Positions 45,957 through 54,560 of a stretch of 63,394 bases of DNA are shown in pieces. The position numbers and the translations under genes are program-made. Position 1 is the first letter of the stretch. Each line of letters starts with the position of its first letter. The stretch covers positions 1 through 63,394 of the forward strand of contig JAIQFS010000023.1 in assembly GCA_020073145.1 (NCBI GenBank). Direction: 5' to 3'. The stretch comes from Terriglobia bacterium. Its GTDB lineage: Bacteria; Acidobacteriota; Terriglobia; Bryobacterales; Bryobacteraceae. The notes under the pieces are model-generated. The model was given only the letters and a program-made list of their open reading frames with translations. It was not told where the DNA came from and ran no database searches.

Positions 45957-46892
45957 CTACATCTTCAACAGCCGGATGCCGCCGTTGGACGTGCTGAGGT
46001 CGAACAGCGGGCCGCCCGTGCCAATCATGCCGTCCATGTGATTCTTGTTGAATTCACCCTGCATTCGCACTTCGAAATCGGAGTTGATGGACGCATTGTT
46101 GGTCCGCGCCTGCACTCGCGCATTGAGTTCCGAGGGGATATGAAGCGTGATGGGCCCGTTGCTCGTGCTGATTCGCACGTCGTTATTGAACTTCGCCGGC
46201 AGCGTGATGTCCACTCCGCTGTTGGAGGTTTCCAGGTGCAGCGGCCGGTCGGTCGCCACCGAGGCCGCCAGGTTGGCCGTGATGCCGCCGTTGGACGTGT
46301 TGGCTTGCAGCGCCCCACTGAGGTTGTCGGCGTGGATGCGCCCATTCGAAGTCCGCGCCACCACTTCGCCCTTGACGTCTGCCAGTTCCACCGGGCCGTT
46401 GGACGTCTGCGCGTCCACGCTTCCCTCGAATCCCTCAATCCGGATCGCCCCATTGGAGCTTCGGAAACGGCCCGGACCGGTGCCGTCCATAATGTGGATC
46501 TGCCCGTTGCTGGTCTTGATCAGGTCGAGCACCGCCCGCCTCGGCATCTTCACCACGAACCGCACCCCCCAGTTTCCCCGGCGTTCCGAAGGCCGCACCG
46601 CGCGGATGGATAGCGAATCGGGGCTGCTGTCGGTCTGGATCTTCAGATCATCCGCGGCTTGTGGGCTGGGCCCCACCTTGGTCCCGCTGATGTCCACCAT
46701 TTCCTGGTCCCATCCGGAGAGTTCCACCGACCCGTTGAAGGTCTCGATCGAAAGTCTTCCGCCCGCCTTGAGCGCATGGCTTTCATGGAAATCCTTGCTG
46801 TACCGTCCGAAAGAGCCGAAATCATCGATCTCGCAGCCGGTCAGGCTGAGCAGGCCGGCCAGCAGGGCTGGAGCGAATAAGAGAGCGCGCAT
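45957..46892 (-). CDS. DUF4097-like lipoprotein with beta-helical repeats
   Basis: The 311-aa product has a lipobox signal (LLSLTGC) and a DUF4097/adhesin-like repeat body in which short strands of the form TSNGxI recur (KTSNGQIHI, RSSNGAIRIEG, QTSNGPVELAD, RTSNGRIHADN, NTSNGGITAN, STSNGPITLH). This forms a beta-solenoid on the outside of a membrane. Function is unknown; relatives are often next to anti-sigma or phage-shock-like genes, which is not the case here. The ATG at 46892 is fixed by the lipoprotein signal. Confidence 0.85.
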   Translation of the reverse strand: MRALLFAPALLAGLLSLTGCEIDDFGSFGRYSKDFHESHALKAGGRLSIETFNGSVELSGWDQEMVDISGTKVGPSPQAADDLKIQTDSSPDSLSIRAVRPSERRGNWGVRFVVKMPRRAVLDLIKTSNGQIHIMDGTGPGRFRSSNGAIRIEGFEGSVDAQTSNGPVELADVKGEVVARTSNGRIHADNLSGALQANTSNGGITANLAASVATDRPLHLETSNSGVDITLPAKFNNDVRISTSNGPITLHIPSELNARVQARTNNASINSDFEVRMQGEFNKNHMDGMIGTGGPLFDLSTSNGGIRLLKM

Positions 46893-47023
46893 AATCCTTC
46901 CTCGATTCCGGGGATACGCAGAGCATACCCCATTTGTTCCCGGGAGTTTGGGCGCTGCTGTGGGGCAGTCCTTCAGCCGCCCGGCCATGGTCACCAACGC
47001 CTCAATTCACGGAACAAAAGACA

Positions 47024-47029
47024 TATAAT
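47024..47029 (+). promoter_or_regulatory. Consensus -10 box upstream of the Yip1 gene
   Basis: A perfect TATAAT lies 18 nt before the ATG at 47048. The -35 region is weak. The position suggests a leader of about 12 nt without a clear ribosome binding site. Confidence 0.45.
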
Positions 47030-47047
47030 GTCCGTACTCCTTCGCTT

Positions 47048-47806
47048 ATGGCAACCGACGCTGTTCCCGCTCTCGATTCCGAACGCCCCCAGATGGGCCA
47101 GTTCTCGCGCCTGACGGGAGTTTTCTTCGATCCCAAGAGGACGTTTGAGGACATCGCCGGGCGGCCGACCTTTCTGATCCCCATGCTGGTCACGATCGTG
47201 TCCGCGATGGCCCTGATTTATGCCTTTAACACCCACGTGGGCTGGGAAGGGTACCTGCACCGGCTGCTCGACAACAACGCCCGCATGCAGCAACTCACCG
47301 CCGAGCAGCGCCAGCAGGCGTTCAATCTACAGATGCGGATTGTCCCCATCGGTTCCTATGCCAGCGCCATCCTGGCGCCGGCCTTCATCTGGCTGATCCT
47401 GGGGGGCATCGTATTGGGAATCATCAAAGGACTGCTGGGCGCCCCCATCCGGTTTGCCCAGGTGTTTGCGGTCATGGCCTACGCCTGGCTGCCGCGCGTG
47501 ATCTTCTCCGCGCTCTCCATCGTCGTGATGTACCTGAAGCCGCCCGATCAGTTCGACCTCCAGAACTCGTTCGCTTCCAATCCCGGCGCGTTTATGGATC
47601 CGGACAAGGCGTCGAAGTTCCTCTATACCCTGGCCAGTTCGCTGGATATCTTCAACATCTGGGTGATCCTGCTGATGGCGGTAGGGTTGAAGGCGGCCGG
47701 CGGCAAGCGCCTTTCCTTCGGCGGCGCGCTATTCGCCGTGGTCCTGCCCTGGGGCGTTTTCGTGTTGATCCGTGGTGCCCTGGCGGCTGCCGGATTGTCC
47801 AACTAA
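47048..47806 (+). CDS. Yip1-domain membrane protein
   Basis: The 252-aa product has an N-terminal cytoplasmic segment (RLTGVFFDPKRTFEDIAGRPTFLIP, the usual bacterial Yip1 lead-in with a Phe-Xaa-Pro motif) and about five transmembrane helices. Bacterial Yip1 proteins are of unknown function. In-frame codons before 47048 are not used because the -10 box lies inside them. Confidence 0.85.
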   Translation: MATDAVPALDSERPQMGQFSRLTGVFFDPKRTFEDIAGRPTFLIPMLVTIVSAMALIYAFNTHVGWEGYLHRLLDNNARMQQLTAEQRQQAFNLQMRIVPIGSYASAILAPAFIWLILGGIVLGIIKGLLGAPIRFAQVFAVMAYAWLPRVIFSALSIVVMYLKPPDQFDLQNSFASNPGAFMDPDKASKFLYTLASSLDIFNIWVILLMAVGLKAAGGKRLSFGGALFAVVLPWGVFVLIRGALAAAGLSN

Positions 47807-47808
47807 AG

Positions 47809-48348
47809 CTACGCCCGCCGCGCCAGAATCGACGCCGACGGCCGGCTGCGGCCGCCCCTCGCGGATTCGGAATAATAGAGGATCTTCCACCCTTCAAATT
47901 CGCGACGCAATTCGCCGGGTTCGAGCACGAAGCGGTGCGGCTGGTCGTCTTGGAGATGGATCTCGGAGGCGAACAGGCCGCCCGGCCGGACCCCCTCGCG
48001 CATCGGCGGGAACAGGGCGCGCTCCAGGTAGAAAAAATCGCAGATCAAATCGTAGCCCGCCGGCTCGATGGCGAACCCGCCCGCTTCCAGATCGGCCACT
48101 CGCGCGTCGATCGAGAACCCCGCCGCCGCGGACCGCTCCCGCACAATCCGGATCGCCGCCGCCGAGCCATCCACCGCCACCACGTTCCACCCCAAGCCGG
48201 CCAGATAGAGCGCATTGCGCCCGGCCCCGCACGCCACATCGAGCGCACGCCCGGGCGGCACCAACTCCACCACTTCCGCCAGCAGCGGCGACGGCGTGAA
48301 ATCCAAGGCTTCGGCGTCGGCGTAGCGCTCTTCCCAATCCCGCGGCAC
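47809..48348 (-). CDS. Class I SAM-dependent methyltransferase (TehB/thiopurine-like)
   Basis: The 179-aa Rossmann methyltransferase has the SAM motif ALDVACGAGRNALYLAGLG, acidic loop VVAVDGSAAAI, ADLEAGGFAI, and YDLICDFFYLERALFP. The compact size and wording resemble the TehB-like small-molecule methyltransferases that act on tellurite, thiols or similar. It ends 2 nt from the end of the convergent Yip1 gene and is divergent from a P-loop kinase across 24 bp. Confidence 0.85.
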   Translation of the reverse strand: MPRDWEERYADAEALDFTPSPLLAEVVELVPPGRALDVACGAGRNALYLAGLGWNVVAVDGSAAAIRIVRERSAAAGFSIDARVADLEAGGFAIEPAGYDLICDFFYLERALFPPMREGVRPGGLFASEIHLQDDQPHRFVLEPGELRREFEGWKILYYSESARGGRSRPSASILARRA

Positions 48349-48372
48349 GTCTCCAGGTTATGCTATTCGCTG

Positions 48373-48807
48373 ATGCGCATCGTGGTATTGGTCGGCCTGC
48401 CGGGTTCGGGGAAGTCCACGTACCTGGAGCGGCTCGGCGTCACCGCGCTCTCTTCCGACGCCGTCCGAAAGCTCCTGGCCGACGACGAAACCGACCAGAC
48501 CCTCCACGACCGGGTCTTCCAGACCCTGCGCTATCTACTCCGCCACCGCCTGGCGCTCGGCCGCCCCGTGACCTATCTCGATGCCACCCACTTGACCCCC
48601 GAGGAACGGCAGCCCTATCTTGCCATCGGCAAATCCTACGGCTGCGAGGTGGAGGCCGTCTTCTTCGACGTGCCGCTCGAGGTCTGTTGCGAGCGCAACG
48701 CTGCTCGCCACCGCGTGGTGCCCGACGACGTGCTGGCCAAGATGGCCGCCAAATTGGTCCCGCCTTCCACCGCCGAAGGCTTCAACCGCGTCACCGCTGT
48801 CACCTGA
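48373..48807 (+). CDS. Small P-loop kinase (AAA_33/polynucleotide kinase-like)
   Basis: The 144-aa protein has Walker A GLPGSGKSTYLERLG, the SSDAVRKLLADDETDQ segment, YLDATHLTPEERQPYL, and the lid-region pattern ERNAARHRVVPDDVLAKM. This is the layout of phage T4 Pnk-like and gluconate-kinase-like P-loop kinases. The substrate (polynucleotide 5'-OH, nucleoside or sugar) is open. The ATG at 48373 immediately precedes the P-loop strand. Confidence 0.8.
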   Translation: MRIVVLVGLPGSGKSTYLERLGVTALSSDAVRKLLADDETDQTLHDRVFQTLRYLLRHRLALGRPVTYLDATHLTPEERQPYLAIGKSYGCEVEAVFFDVPLEVCCERNAARHRVVPDDVLAKMAAKLVPPSTAEGFNRVTAVT

Positions 48808-48817
48808 TACACTCTCG

Positions 48818-50233
48818 GTGGGTGCGCTTTTGAGCCAGACCAATCGATCCGCAGCCAGCCCCGCCCCGGTGGACACCGTTCGCTCCCAAAAGACCATCCT
48901 CGGCCATCCCTCCGGCCTGTTCGTCCTGTTCTTCACCGAGATGTGGGAGCGGGTTTCGTATTACGGCATGCGCGCGCTGCTGGTGCTGTACATGATCGAT
49001 TACCTGATCCCGCGCGTCCATTCCGGTGCCGGCCACGTTTTGGGATTCATGACCCTGCAGCACGGCCTTGAGGCCGTGTTCGGCCCCCTGGCCGTCCAGC
49101 CGCTCTCTTCCCAGATCTACGGCCTCTATACAGCCTTCGTTTATTTCACGCCCTTCTTCGGCGGCATGCTCGCCGACCGCGTCCTCGGACAGCGCAAATG
49201 CGTCGTGATCGGCGGAATCCTCATGGCCATCGGACAGTTCTTGCTGGCCGCCGAATCCATGTTCCTCCCCGGCCTCTTTTTCCTGATCCTCGGAAACGGC
49301 TGCTTCAAGCCCAACCTGGCCACCCAGGTGGGCAGTCTTTATCCGCAAGGCGACCCGCGCCGCGACCGCGCCTTCACCATCTATTACATGGGCGTCAATC
49401 TGGGAGCCTTCATCGCCCCCCTGGTGTGCGGAACGCTCGGCCAGGTGTACGGCTGGCGCTACGGGTTTGAGTCCGCGGGCGTCGGCATGATCTTCGGCAT
49501 CATCTTCTATCTGTGGGGCCAGCGCTTCCTCGCCACCGACGAGTTGACCCGTTCCCGCCAGGCCAAGGTCGAACACGCCCCGCTCACCCCCATGGAGTGG
49601 AAGGCCATCGGCGGCCTGATCGTGCTCATGCTGCTGAATATCGTCTTCTGGGCCGTCTACGAGCAGCAGGGCAACACCATGCAGCTGTTCGCCGACCGCA
49701 ACACCGATTGGCACATCTTCGGGTTTGAGATGCCGTCAACCTGGTTCCAGGCCGTCAATCCCCTCTTCATCTTTACCCTGACTCCGTTTTTGAACCTGTT
49801 CTGGAGCTGGCAGTCGCGCCGCGGCGCCGAGCCGCCCAGCGTCACCAAGATGGCCATGGGCTGCACCGGCCTGGGCCTCTCCTTCTTACCCCTGATCTAC
49901 ATCACCGCCGGACTGCGCCCCGATCAACGCATCAACTTCATGTGGCTGGTGAGTTGTACCCTCGTCTACACTCTGGGCGAGTTGTATCTCAGCCCGATCG
50001 GCCAGAGCCTGGTAACCAAGGTGGCTCCGGCTCGCTTGGTGAGCATGCTGATGGGCATGTGGTATTTCTCGAACTTCTTCGGCAACTACCTGACCGGCTA
50101 TTTGGGAACGTTTTACGAAAAAATGTCGAAGGAAGCGTACTTCGCGATGATCGCCGTCCTGGCCGTGGCCGCGGGTGCCGCCATCTTCGCCCTGCGCAAC
50201 CCCCTCAAGCGCGCTGTCGGCCACAACACCTGA
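48818..50233 (+). CDS. Proton-dependent oligopeptide (POT/PTR2) transporter
   Basis: The 471-aa MFS-type symporter imports di- and tripeptides with protons. The diagnostic ExxER motif is in FTEMWERVSYYGMRALLVLYM, followed by FYTPFFGGMLADRVLGQRK-like helix 2-3 and GNGCFKPNLATQVGSLY. C-terminal helices include FSNFFGNYLTGYLGTFYE. The start is GTG at 48818 or TTG at 48830; neither has a strong ribosome binding site. It follows the P-loop kinase by 10 nt and may be cotranscribed. Confidence 0.92.
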   Translation: MGALLSQTNRSAASPAPVDTVRSQKTILGHPSGLFVLFFTEMWERVSYYGMRALLVLYMIDYLIPRVHSGAGHVLGFMTLQHGLEAVFGPLAVQPLSSQIYGLYTAFVYFTPFFGGMLADRVLGQRKCVVIGGILMAIGQFLLAAESMFLPGLFFLILGNGCFKPNLATQVGSLYPQGDPRRDRAFTIYYMGVNLGAFIAPLVCGTLGQVYGWRYGFESAGVGMIFGIIFYLWGQRFLATDELTRSRQAKVEHAPLTPMEWKAIGGLIVLMLLNIVFWAVYEQQGNTMQLFADRNTDWHIFGFEMPSTWFQAVNPLFIFTLTPFLNLFWSWQSRRGAEPPSVTKMAMGCTGLGLSFLPLIYITAGLRPDQRINFMWLVSCTLVYTLGELYLSPIGQSLVTKVAPARLVSMLMGMWYFSNFFGNYLTGYLGTFYEKMSKEAYFAMIAVLAVAAGAAIFALRNPLKRAVGHNT

Positions 50234-50269
50234 GCCCGGATTTCCTCGGAGCGTTTCTGCGGCTCCATA

Positions 50270-51151
50270 TCAATTTTCCGTCGGCGTCTTCTCCATCCGA
50301 TCGATCACCAGCGTGTCCACCGGCGCTTTGCGCGCCTCCAGCTTCAGCCCCAGCTTCTCCACCGCATTGAACAGGGAATCCAGCGAGGCTGCCTCGGCAA
50401 GTTGCAGCGCTTGGGGAGGCAGCGTGACCCCCGCCGCGATCGCCGACCGGATCATCATGGCGCGGTAATCCTCCGGGGTGAACTCCAGCACGAAGTCGTA
50501 ATTGGCCGTGAGTTTCGTCAGGTCGATCACCGGGCGGTCGGCAAACCGGGCCAGCGTATCCGCCAGCAGGGTGGCTGACAACTTTCTGCCCTCCAGCCGG
50601 TTGTTGCCGAACGCGAAGGAAGAGCCGTTGCCATAGTTGATATTCACGCCGTTGGCCTGTCCGCTGGCGGAGACGTTGACGCCGCCTCCGGGGTTTTCCG
50701 AGGGAGGATCGGGCGGCGCTTCCTGCATCTTCACCCCGCTTTTGCCCACGATCAGGCCATATACAGGCAGGTCCTTGCTCTCGCCGTGCGTCTTCATCTG
50801 GAAGCGTTGCTCGAAGAGCGCCTGCAACATTTCCGGGATCTCTTTGCCGACCGACCCCGCGGGCAGCCTGGCGTTGATATCGAAGCGTTCCGACGCGATC
50901 CACTCCGGCCCGGAAATCTGGTAGTTCTTCAGACGGTAGGCGATGCCCAGGTAGTCCTTGATGGAAAGAGACCCGCACCGGACCTGCGAGCCGTCGATGT
51001 GGATGCCGACATTCACCGTGTTGATCGCGCCGGGAGGCGATGCTTTGATGGAAGCCACCTCGAATTCCGGCCGCGCCGGCGCCGTCTGTCCGATCAGCAC
51101 TACCGAGGCGGCCACCCCGAGGAGGCCCGCACGCATACCGTTGAAGCCCAT
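50270..51151 (-). CDS. TIGR03435-family protein
   Basis: The 293-aa exported protein has a hydrophobic leader (residues ~5-20) and then directly the TIGR03435 domain: FEVASIKASPPGA, LSIKDYLGIAYRL, WIASERFDINARLP, LFEQRFQMKTHGESKDLPVYGLIVGKSG, and the terminal LGLKLEARKAPVDTLVIDRMEK. It lacks the N-terminal beta module seen in its paralogue at 27291. The role is unknown; the family is expanded in soil Acidobacteria. ATG 51151 and ATG 51136 are both possible starts. Confidence 0.88.
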   Translation of the reverse strand: MGFNGMRAGLLGVAASVVLIGQTAPARPEFEVASIKASPPGAINTVNVGIHIDGSQVRCGSLSIKDYLGIAYRLKNYQISGPEWIASERFDINARLPAGSVGKEIPEMLQALFEQRFQMKTHGESKDLPVYGLIVGKSGVKMQEAPPDPPSENPGGGVNVSASGQANGVNINYGNGSSFAFGNNRLEGRKLSATLLADTLARFADRPVIDLTKLTANYDFVLEFTPEDYRAMMIRSAIAAGVTLPPQALQLAEAASLDSLFNAVEKLGLKLEARKAPVDTLVIDRMEKTPTEN

Positions 51152-51243
51152 ATGGGGAATATACGTAGCCGGACGGGACAAGTTTGGTGAAAATTCGGAA
51201 TTTCGGCTGGAAGCCGCGCCGGGAGGCGCCCTGACGGATGGGC

Positions 51244-51249
51244 TATAAT
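51244..51249 (+). promoter_or_regulatory. Consensus -10 box of the tRNA-Leu gene
   Basis: A perfect TATAAT lies 22 bp before the tRNA 5' end. The matching -35 is not obvious. Confidence 0.55.
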
Positions 51250-51271
51250 TCGGACAAGTCCGTCCACCGCT

Positions 51272-51358
51272 GCGGGCGTGGCGAAATTGGCAGACGCGCC
51301 AGATTTAGGTTCTGGTTCCCGAAAGGGAGTGATGGTTCAAGTCCATTCGCCCGCACCA
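51272..51358 (+). tRNA. tRNA-Leu (anticodon TAG)
   Basis: The 87-nt class II tRNA folds by inspection: acceptor GCGGGCG pairs with CGCCCGC, the anticodon stem CCAGA/TCTGG encloses the 7-nt loop with TAG at 51306-51308, the long variable arm TTCCCGAAAGGGAGT is typical of Leu/Ser tRNAs, and the T arm GATGG-TTCAAGT-CCATT is present. The CCA end is encoded. It reads CUN leucine codons. Confidence 0.97.
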
Positions 51359-51691
51359 GACTTCAACCAACACACCCGCTGCGCGGCGGAACCCGCGACC
51401 GCGGCGATCGATCCTGTCCCCCCGGCGCCTCCAAACTTGCCTGTAACATTAGTACAAAGCCGAGCGCAGTATCATGCGGCAGACCGGACATCGGTCGGTG
51501 CAGACGCTGGGAGGTACATCCAGCAGGGGAGCCTGGCTCGGGAGAACAGCGCGGGGAAGTTGGGGCTATGACTGCAGCCGCAAGTTAGCCCTATCTCAGC
51601 CCGCCCGGAATATTCCCTACCTTCAGGTCAAGTACCGGCACTCAACCGCTGGTCTTGAATAGCCACATCTAATGGGTTCATTCTCGGAGTT
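51359..51691. other. Intergenic region downstream of tRNA-Leu
   Basis: No gene is convincing here. It holds one copy of a dispersed repeat (GTAACATTAGTAC, 51443-51455) whose near-copies lie at 53293-53330. No integrase or attachment-site duplication of the tRNA end was seen. Confidence 0.5.
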
Positions 51692-52597
51692 ATGAAATCA
51701 ATTAGAATTCTGCTGGCCCTCACAGCGCTGGTCGTTGTCCTGATCGCCGCCGAACCGTTAACGAACGAGAACATCATCAAGATGGTTCAGGCGGGTGTCC
51801 CATCTGAGATTGTCATCAAGACCATTCGCTCCACAGATGCCTTCCAGTTCGGGTTGCTGCCTGGCGATCTGATCGCCTTGGGCCAAGCCAAAGTGCCCGA
51901 GGAAATCATTAAAGCCATGGCACTGCGGCTCAACGGTGTGCCCCCTGTGGCAGCAGCACCTGTCCAGACAAACCCACTGGAGCCGCAGCAGATCGGGAGT
52001 GCCGTGCCTACGCCCCGCATCGCGGAGCGGCCGAGATTCGCAACGGGTGGCGCTAACCAACAGAAAGCACGCCCGGCGTCCGAGGGGTTCACATCGGAGA
52101 TTCATCGGGCAGAGATTTTTGGCGGCTACTCCTACGCGAATGCGGACAACAGCGACGGCACGCGGTCGAGCTTCAATGGCTGGGAAAGCTCGGCCCTGGT
52201 GAACGTGAACAACCTGTTTGGTGTCGAAGGCGATGTGAGCGGCTACTACAAGACTGCCCTCAACGTCCCTGGTTTTGGTGCAGGCTACCATGACTACATT
52301 CTGGCCGCAGGCCCCAGGATTAGCTTCAGGCCCGTATTCTTTCACGCCTTGTTCGGTGTAGACCGTCTCACAGAAGGCGCTTCATTCAGTGGGTCTGGTT
52401 ATTCAGTTTCGGGGAGCCTTTCGCAAAACAGCTTGGCCGCGGTGTTTGGCGGAGGGGTTCAGGTGAGAATTGCCCGCAATTGGGCACTTCGCCCATCTGT
52501 CGATTACGTCCTTACCCGTCACGGCCTTCCGTCACGAGTCACACAGAACAACATCCGTGTCGGCGGAGGCATTGTCTATGGCTTCGGTGGAATGTAG
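51692..52597 (+). CDS. Outer-membrane beta-barrel protein with N-terminal LTNxxIIxMVQAG motif
   Basis: The 301-aa product has a signal peptide (residues ~1-20). A short helical module follows, EPLTNENIIKMVQAGVPSEIVIKTIRSTDAF, a motif common at the front of acidobacterial surface proteins. Then come a Pro/Gln linker and a C-terminal OmpA-like 8-stranded barrel (~135-301: EIFGGYSYANADN, VEGDVSGYYK, YILAAGPRISF, ALRPSVDYVLTRHG, NIRVGGGIVYGFG). It is probably a porin-like or adhesin-like outer-membrane protein. GC is somewhat lower than in the neighbours. Confidence 0.85.
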   Translation: MKSIRILLALTALVVVLIAAEPLTNENIIKMVQAGVPSEIVIKTIRSTDAFQFGLLPGDLIALGQAKVPEEIIKAMALRLNGVPPVAAAPVQTNPLEPQQIGSAVPTPRIAERPRFATGGANQQKARPASEGFTSEIHRAEIFGGYSYANADNSDGTRSSFNGWESSALVNVNNLFGVEGDVSGYYKTALNVPGFGAGYHDYILAAGPRISFRPVFFHALFGVDRLTEGASFSGSGYSVSGSLSQNSLAAVFGGGVQVRIARNWALRPSVDYVLTRHGLPSRVTQNNIRVGGGIVYGFGGM

Positions 52598-52825
52598 GTC
52601 CGAACTGGCTCGCGGCGCCATTCTGGCGGCCGGTGACCCGTCTCATCGGCTCGGTACCAAGGGTCCTGGCGTCGCCCTGACTTAAACCCGAGGGTGAACG
52701 TCCGCTCCAGCCACCCGGCGGCCTCGCTGAGAGGTAAATTGCAATATCCGCCGCCTCTGGCGAGCCGCACGGTGTGTGCTTTTTGGGCCTTGTTGAAGTT
52801 CCAGAATCAGCCGCATCCCAGATAC

Positions 52826-52897
52826 AATCACAAGGACTTCGGCCCACGGTATCCGGCCATCATCCATGCGCTGGCGCCGTTGCCGGATGATACCGTG
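52826..52897 (+). pseudogene. Remnant of an ATP-dependent DNA ligase (LigD-like) gene
   Basis: A 24-residue stretch, NHKDFGPRYPAIIHALAPLP then DDTV, matches the well-known segment of ATP-dependent DNA ligases just before the DGE(L/I)V strand. Nothing before or after continues the gene; the frame runs into unrelated sequence and a stop. It is a short gene scar. The identification is from motif memory only. Confidence 0.5.
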
Positions 52898-52947
52898 CTT
52901 CGCTCCCTATGACGAAATATCATCGGAGGTTCAAGGCGCATGGCGGC

Positions 52948-53208
52948 TCAAACTGCATTGGAGGTACGCGCCAGGATTCCGCCAGTCGTGTTGTTGTTGT
53001 TGCCACTCCCCACGCTGAGGCTCGGATACCATTCATCGGTCTCGGAAGACTCGCTGTGGTTGTGCGAGTGCTCCGATTGGGGTAACGTGGCCATGTTCTC
53101 GACGCAGGATCTCGACGGGCATGGTGTTCCTGGATGATAGTATTCGCGTGCGGTGGCCCCTGCGAAAACCACGAGCGCCACAGAGGTTATCGGTCTTCTG
53201 CATTTCAT
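52948..53208 (-). CDS. Small secreted protein, 86 aa (uncertain)
   Basis: The frame opens with a plausible signal peptide (MKCRRPITSVALVVFAGATA) and continues as a short Ser/His/Asn-rich peptide with two Cys and an Asn4 run. No domain is recognised and the ribosome binding site is weak. It lies in a debris-rich segment and could be spurious. Confidence 0.35.
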   Translation of the reverse strand: MKCRRPITSVALVVFAGATAREYYHPGTPCPSRSCVENMATLPQSEHSHNHSESSETDEWYPSLSVGSGNNNNTTGGILARTSNAV

Positions 53209-53292
53209 GTGCTCAGTTTAGCCGTTCAAGAGGGCGCGAGTCACTTGGATGGCGGCCCTATCAGCCCTGCGCCTGTCCCTCCGCCGTTGACC

Positions 53293-53330
53293 CGTAACGT
53301 TAGTACGAAGGGCCGCATTCGTTAGTACAA
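53293..53330. repeat. Dispersed GTTAGTAC repeats
   Basis: GTAACGTTAGTACGAAG (53293-53309) is nearly the same as GTAACATTAGTACAAAG (51443-51459), and a shorter CGTTAGTACAA copy follows at 53320-53330. The copies flank the outer-membrane gene and the ligase scar, about 1.9 kb apart. They may be ends of a lost mobile element. Confidence 0.45.
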
Positions 53331-53421
53331 CCGATCTTGCGATCCGCCGGACATACGACCTATTCTGTACTCACGAGTTCGGCGGCGCGGTGATCCTGCC
53401 ACTCGATGCTGGGAGCTTCAA

Positions 53422-54111
53422 GTGAAAAGAACAGTCGTATCGACGTGTGTCTGGGCCGTTCTGGCCGTGGGAGGTCTGCGGGCCGACACTGTGCTCATCC
53501 AGAGCGGTCCCGGAGGCAACGGTACCCAATACAATACCGGGGTCAACGGAGCCGTTCCGTTGGGCGAGGCCAACGTGGTTCTGACTCCGCCGCATCCGGC
53601 GTGGGCCCCGGCCATCGGCGCTTCTCAATGGATTTCCTTCGTTGACAACTACTCGCCCACTCCTAGCGGCCAGGATCCGTGCGGAGCCGGCTATCTGATC
53701 TGCAACGGCGACTCCGTGAGCTTCTTCCATACGTTCACCCTTACAAATTCCGCTTCCTACAGCGGCCTCCTGCAGGTGATGGCCGACGACACGGCGGATG
53801 TTTGGCTGAACGGTGTGCAGTTGTTTGCCGCGGTGGCGGATTATACGGGACTCTATCCGTACTCCTATTCCCGCTGCGCCGATGTCCCCATCGGCTGTCA
53901 ATCAGACACCACCGGCATCATGGGGATCGACGCTTCGCTGCTGCATGACGGCACCAATACCTTGGAATTCACGGTCTGGCAGAAGGACGGCACCGGCTAC
54001 GGACTGGACTACTCGATGGCGCTTTCGAATGTGCCGGAGCCCGGTATCTTCGGCCTGATCTCGGGATGCCTGGGGGCTCTTCTGGCCTTGCGTAGGAAGA
54101 GCGTGGCGTAG
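53422..54111 (+). CDS. PEP-CTERM sorted extracellular protein
   Basis: The 229-aa product has a signal peptide (residues ~1-21) and a C-terminal PEP-CTERM sorting signal: VPEPG, a hydrophobic helix (IFGLISGCLGALLAL), then RRK. It should be cut and anchored by an exosortase, which is not encoded here. The middle is a beta-sandwich-like body (around SGLLQVMADDTADVWLNGVQL, and NTLEFTVWQKDGTGYGLDY) seen in other PEP-CTERM proteins. The start is GTG with GGGAG upstream. Confidence 0.88.
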   Translation: MKRTVVSTCVWAVLAVGGLRADTVLIQSGPGGNGTQYNTGVNGAVPLGEANVVLTPPHPAWAPAIGASQWISFVDNYSPTPSGQDPCGAGYLICNGDSVSFFHTFTLTNSASYSGLLQVMADDTADVWLNGVQLFAAVADYTGLYPYSYSRCADVPIGCQSDTTGIMGIDASLLHDGTNTLEFTVWQKDGTGYGLDYSMALSNVPEPGIFGLISGCLGALLALRRKSVA

Positions 54112-54173
54112 TCCCGGCCAGGGCCAGTCCTGTCCGTTCATCCGCGCCTGCCTTCGACTAAACTAAGAGCAGC

Positions 54174-54416
54174 GTGCCGCAGCTCACGACCAAAGACCGC
54201 CTCGCCAAACACGACCGCGAGGTTGCGGCCATTCGCAAGCTCGTCCTGACAGGGACGAAGATGCGGAATAGCATGATGGAATCACAGCGGCGCCTAGCCG
54301 CGTCGCAGCGCGAACTGGCGGCATCGCAGCGCGAAACCGGCCGCCAGTTGCAAGTGCTGGTCCGGTCCCTGCAGCGGGGCAGCAACGGACACGGCAAACC
54401 ACCGATCGCCGGGTGA
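54174..54416 (+). CDS. Small coiled-coil protein, 80 aa
   Basis: No family is recognised. The product is a charged helix with a heptad-like LAASQRE repeat (RRLAASQRELAASQRETG) and Met/Lys-rich front, so a short coiled coil is likely. The start is GTG. It lies between the PEP-CTERM gene and the arginine operon with no clear link to either. Confidence 0.55.
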   Translation: MPQLTTKDRLAKHDREVAAIRKLVLTGTKMRNSMMESQRRLAASQRELAASQRETGRQLQVLVRSLQRGSNGHGKPPIAG

Positions 54417-54531
54417 GGTTCCAGCTCCATCGAATCGTTCCAGGGTGCTACCGGCTCCGTCGTGGTAACGGGCTCTTGGGCAGATTACTTTCGCACAACC
54501 TCAGGAAACAACCACGCCCCGATCCGTGTTA

Positions 54532-54557
54532 TATTTATTCATAGCAACGAATAAATA
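54532..54557 (+). promoter_or_regulatory. Perfect inverted repeat directly before argC
   Basis: TATTTATTC (54532-54540) and GAATAAATA (54549-54557) form a perfect 9-bp inverted repeat with an 8-bp spacer. It ends 3 nt before the ATG. The TGAATA-like, AT-rich half sites resemble ArgR ARG boxes, and a TATATT -10 overlaps it (54530-54535), so binding would repress transcription. As RNA the repeat could also form a hairpin that hides the start codon. No Shine-Dalgarno is visible. Confidence 0.65.
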
Positions 54558-54560
54558 ACC

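Noticed and set aside
51272-51358. tRNA-Leu as an integration site of a genomic island
   Set aside because: No repeat of the tRNA 3' end and no integrase was found to its right in the window.
53293-53330. GTTAGTAC motifs as integron attC-type sites
   Set aside because: The core does not fit the GTTRRRY/RYYYAAC pair and no integrase or cassette-like palindrome is present.
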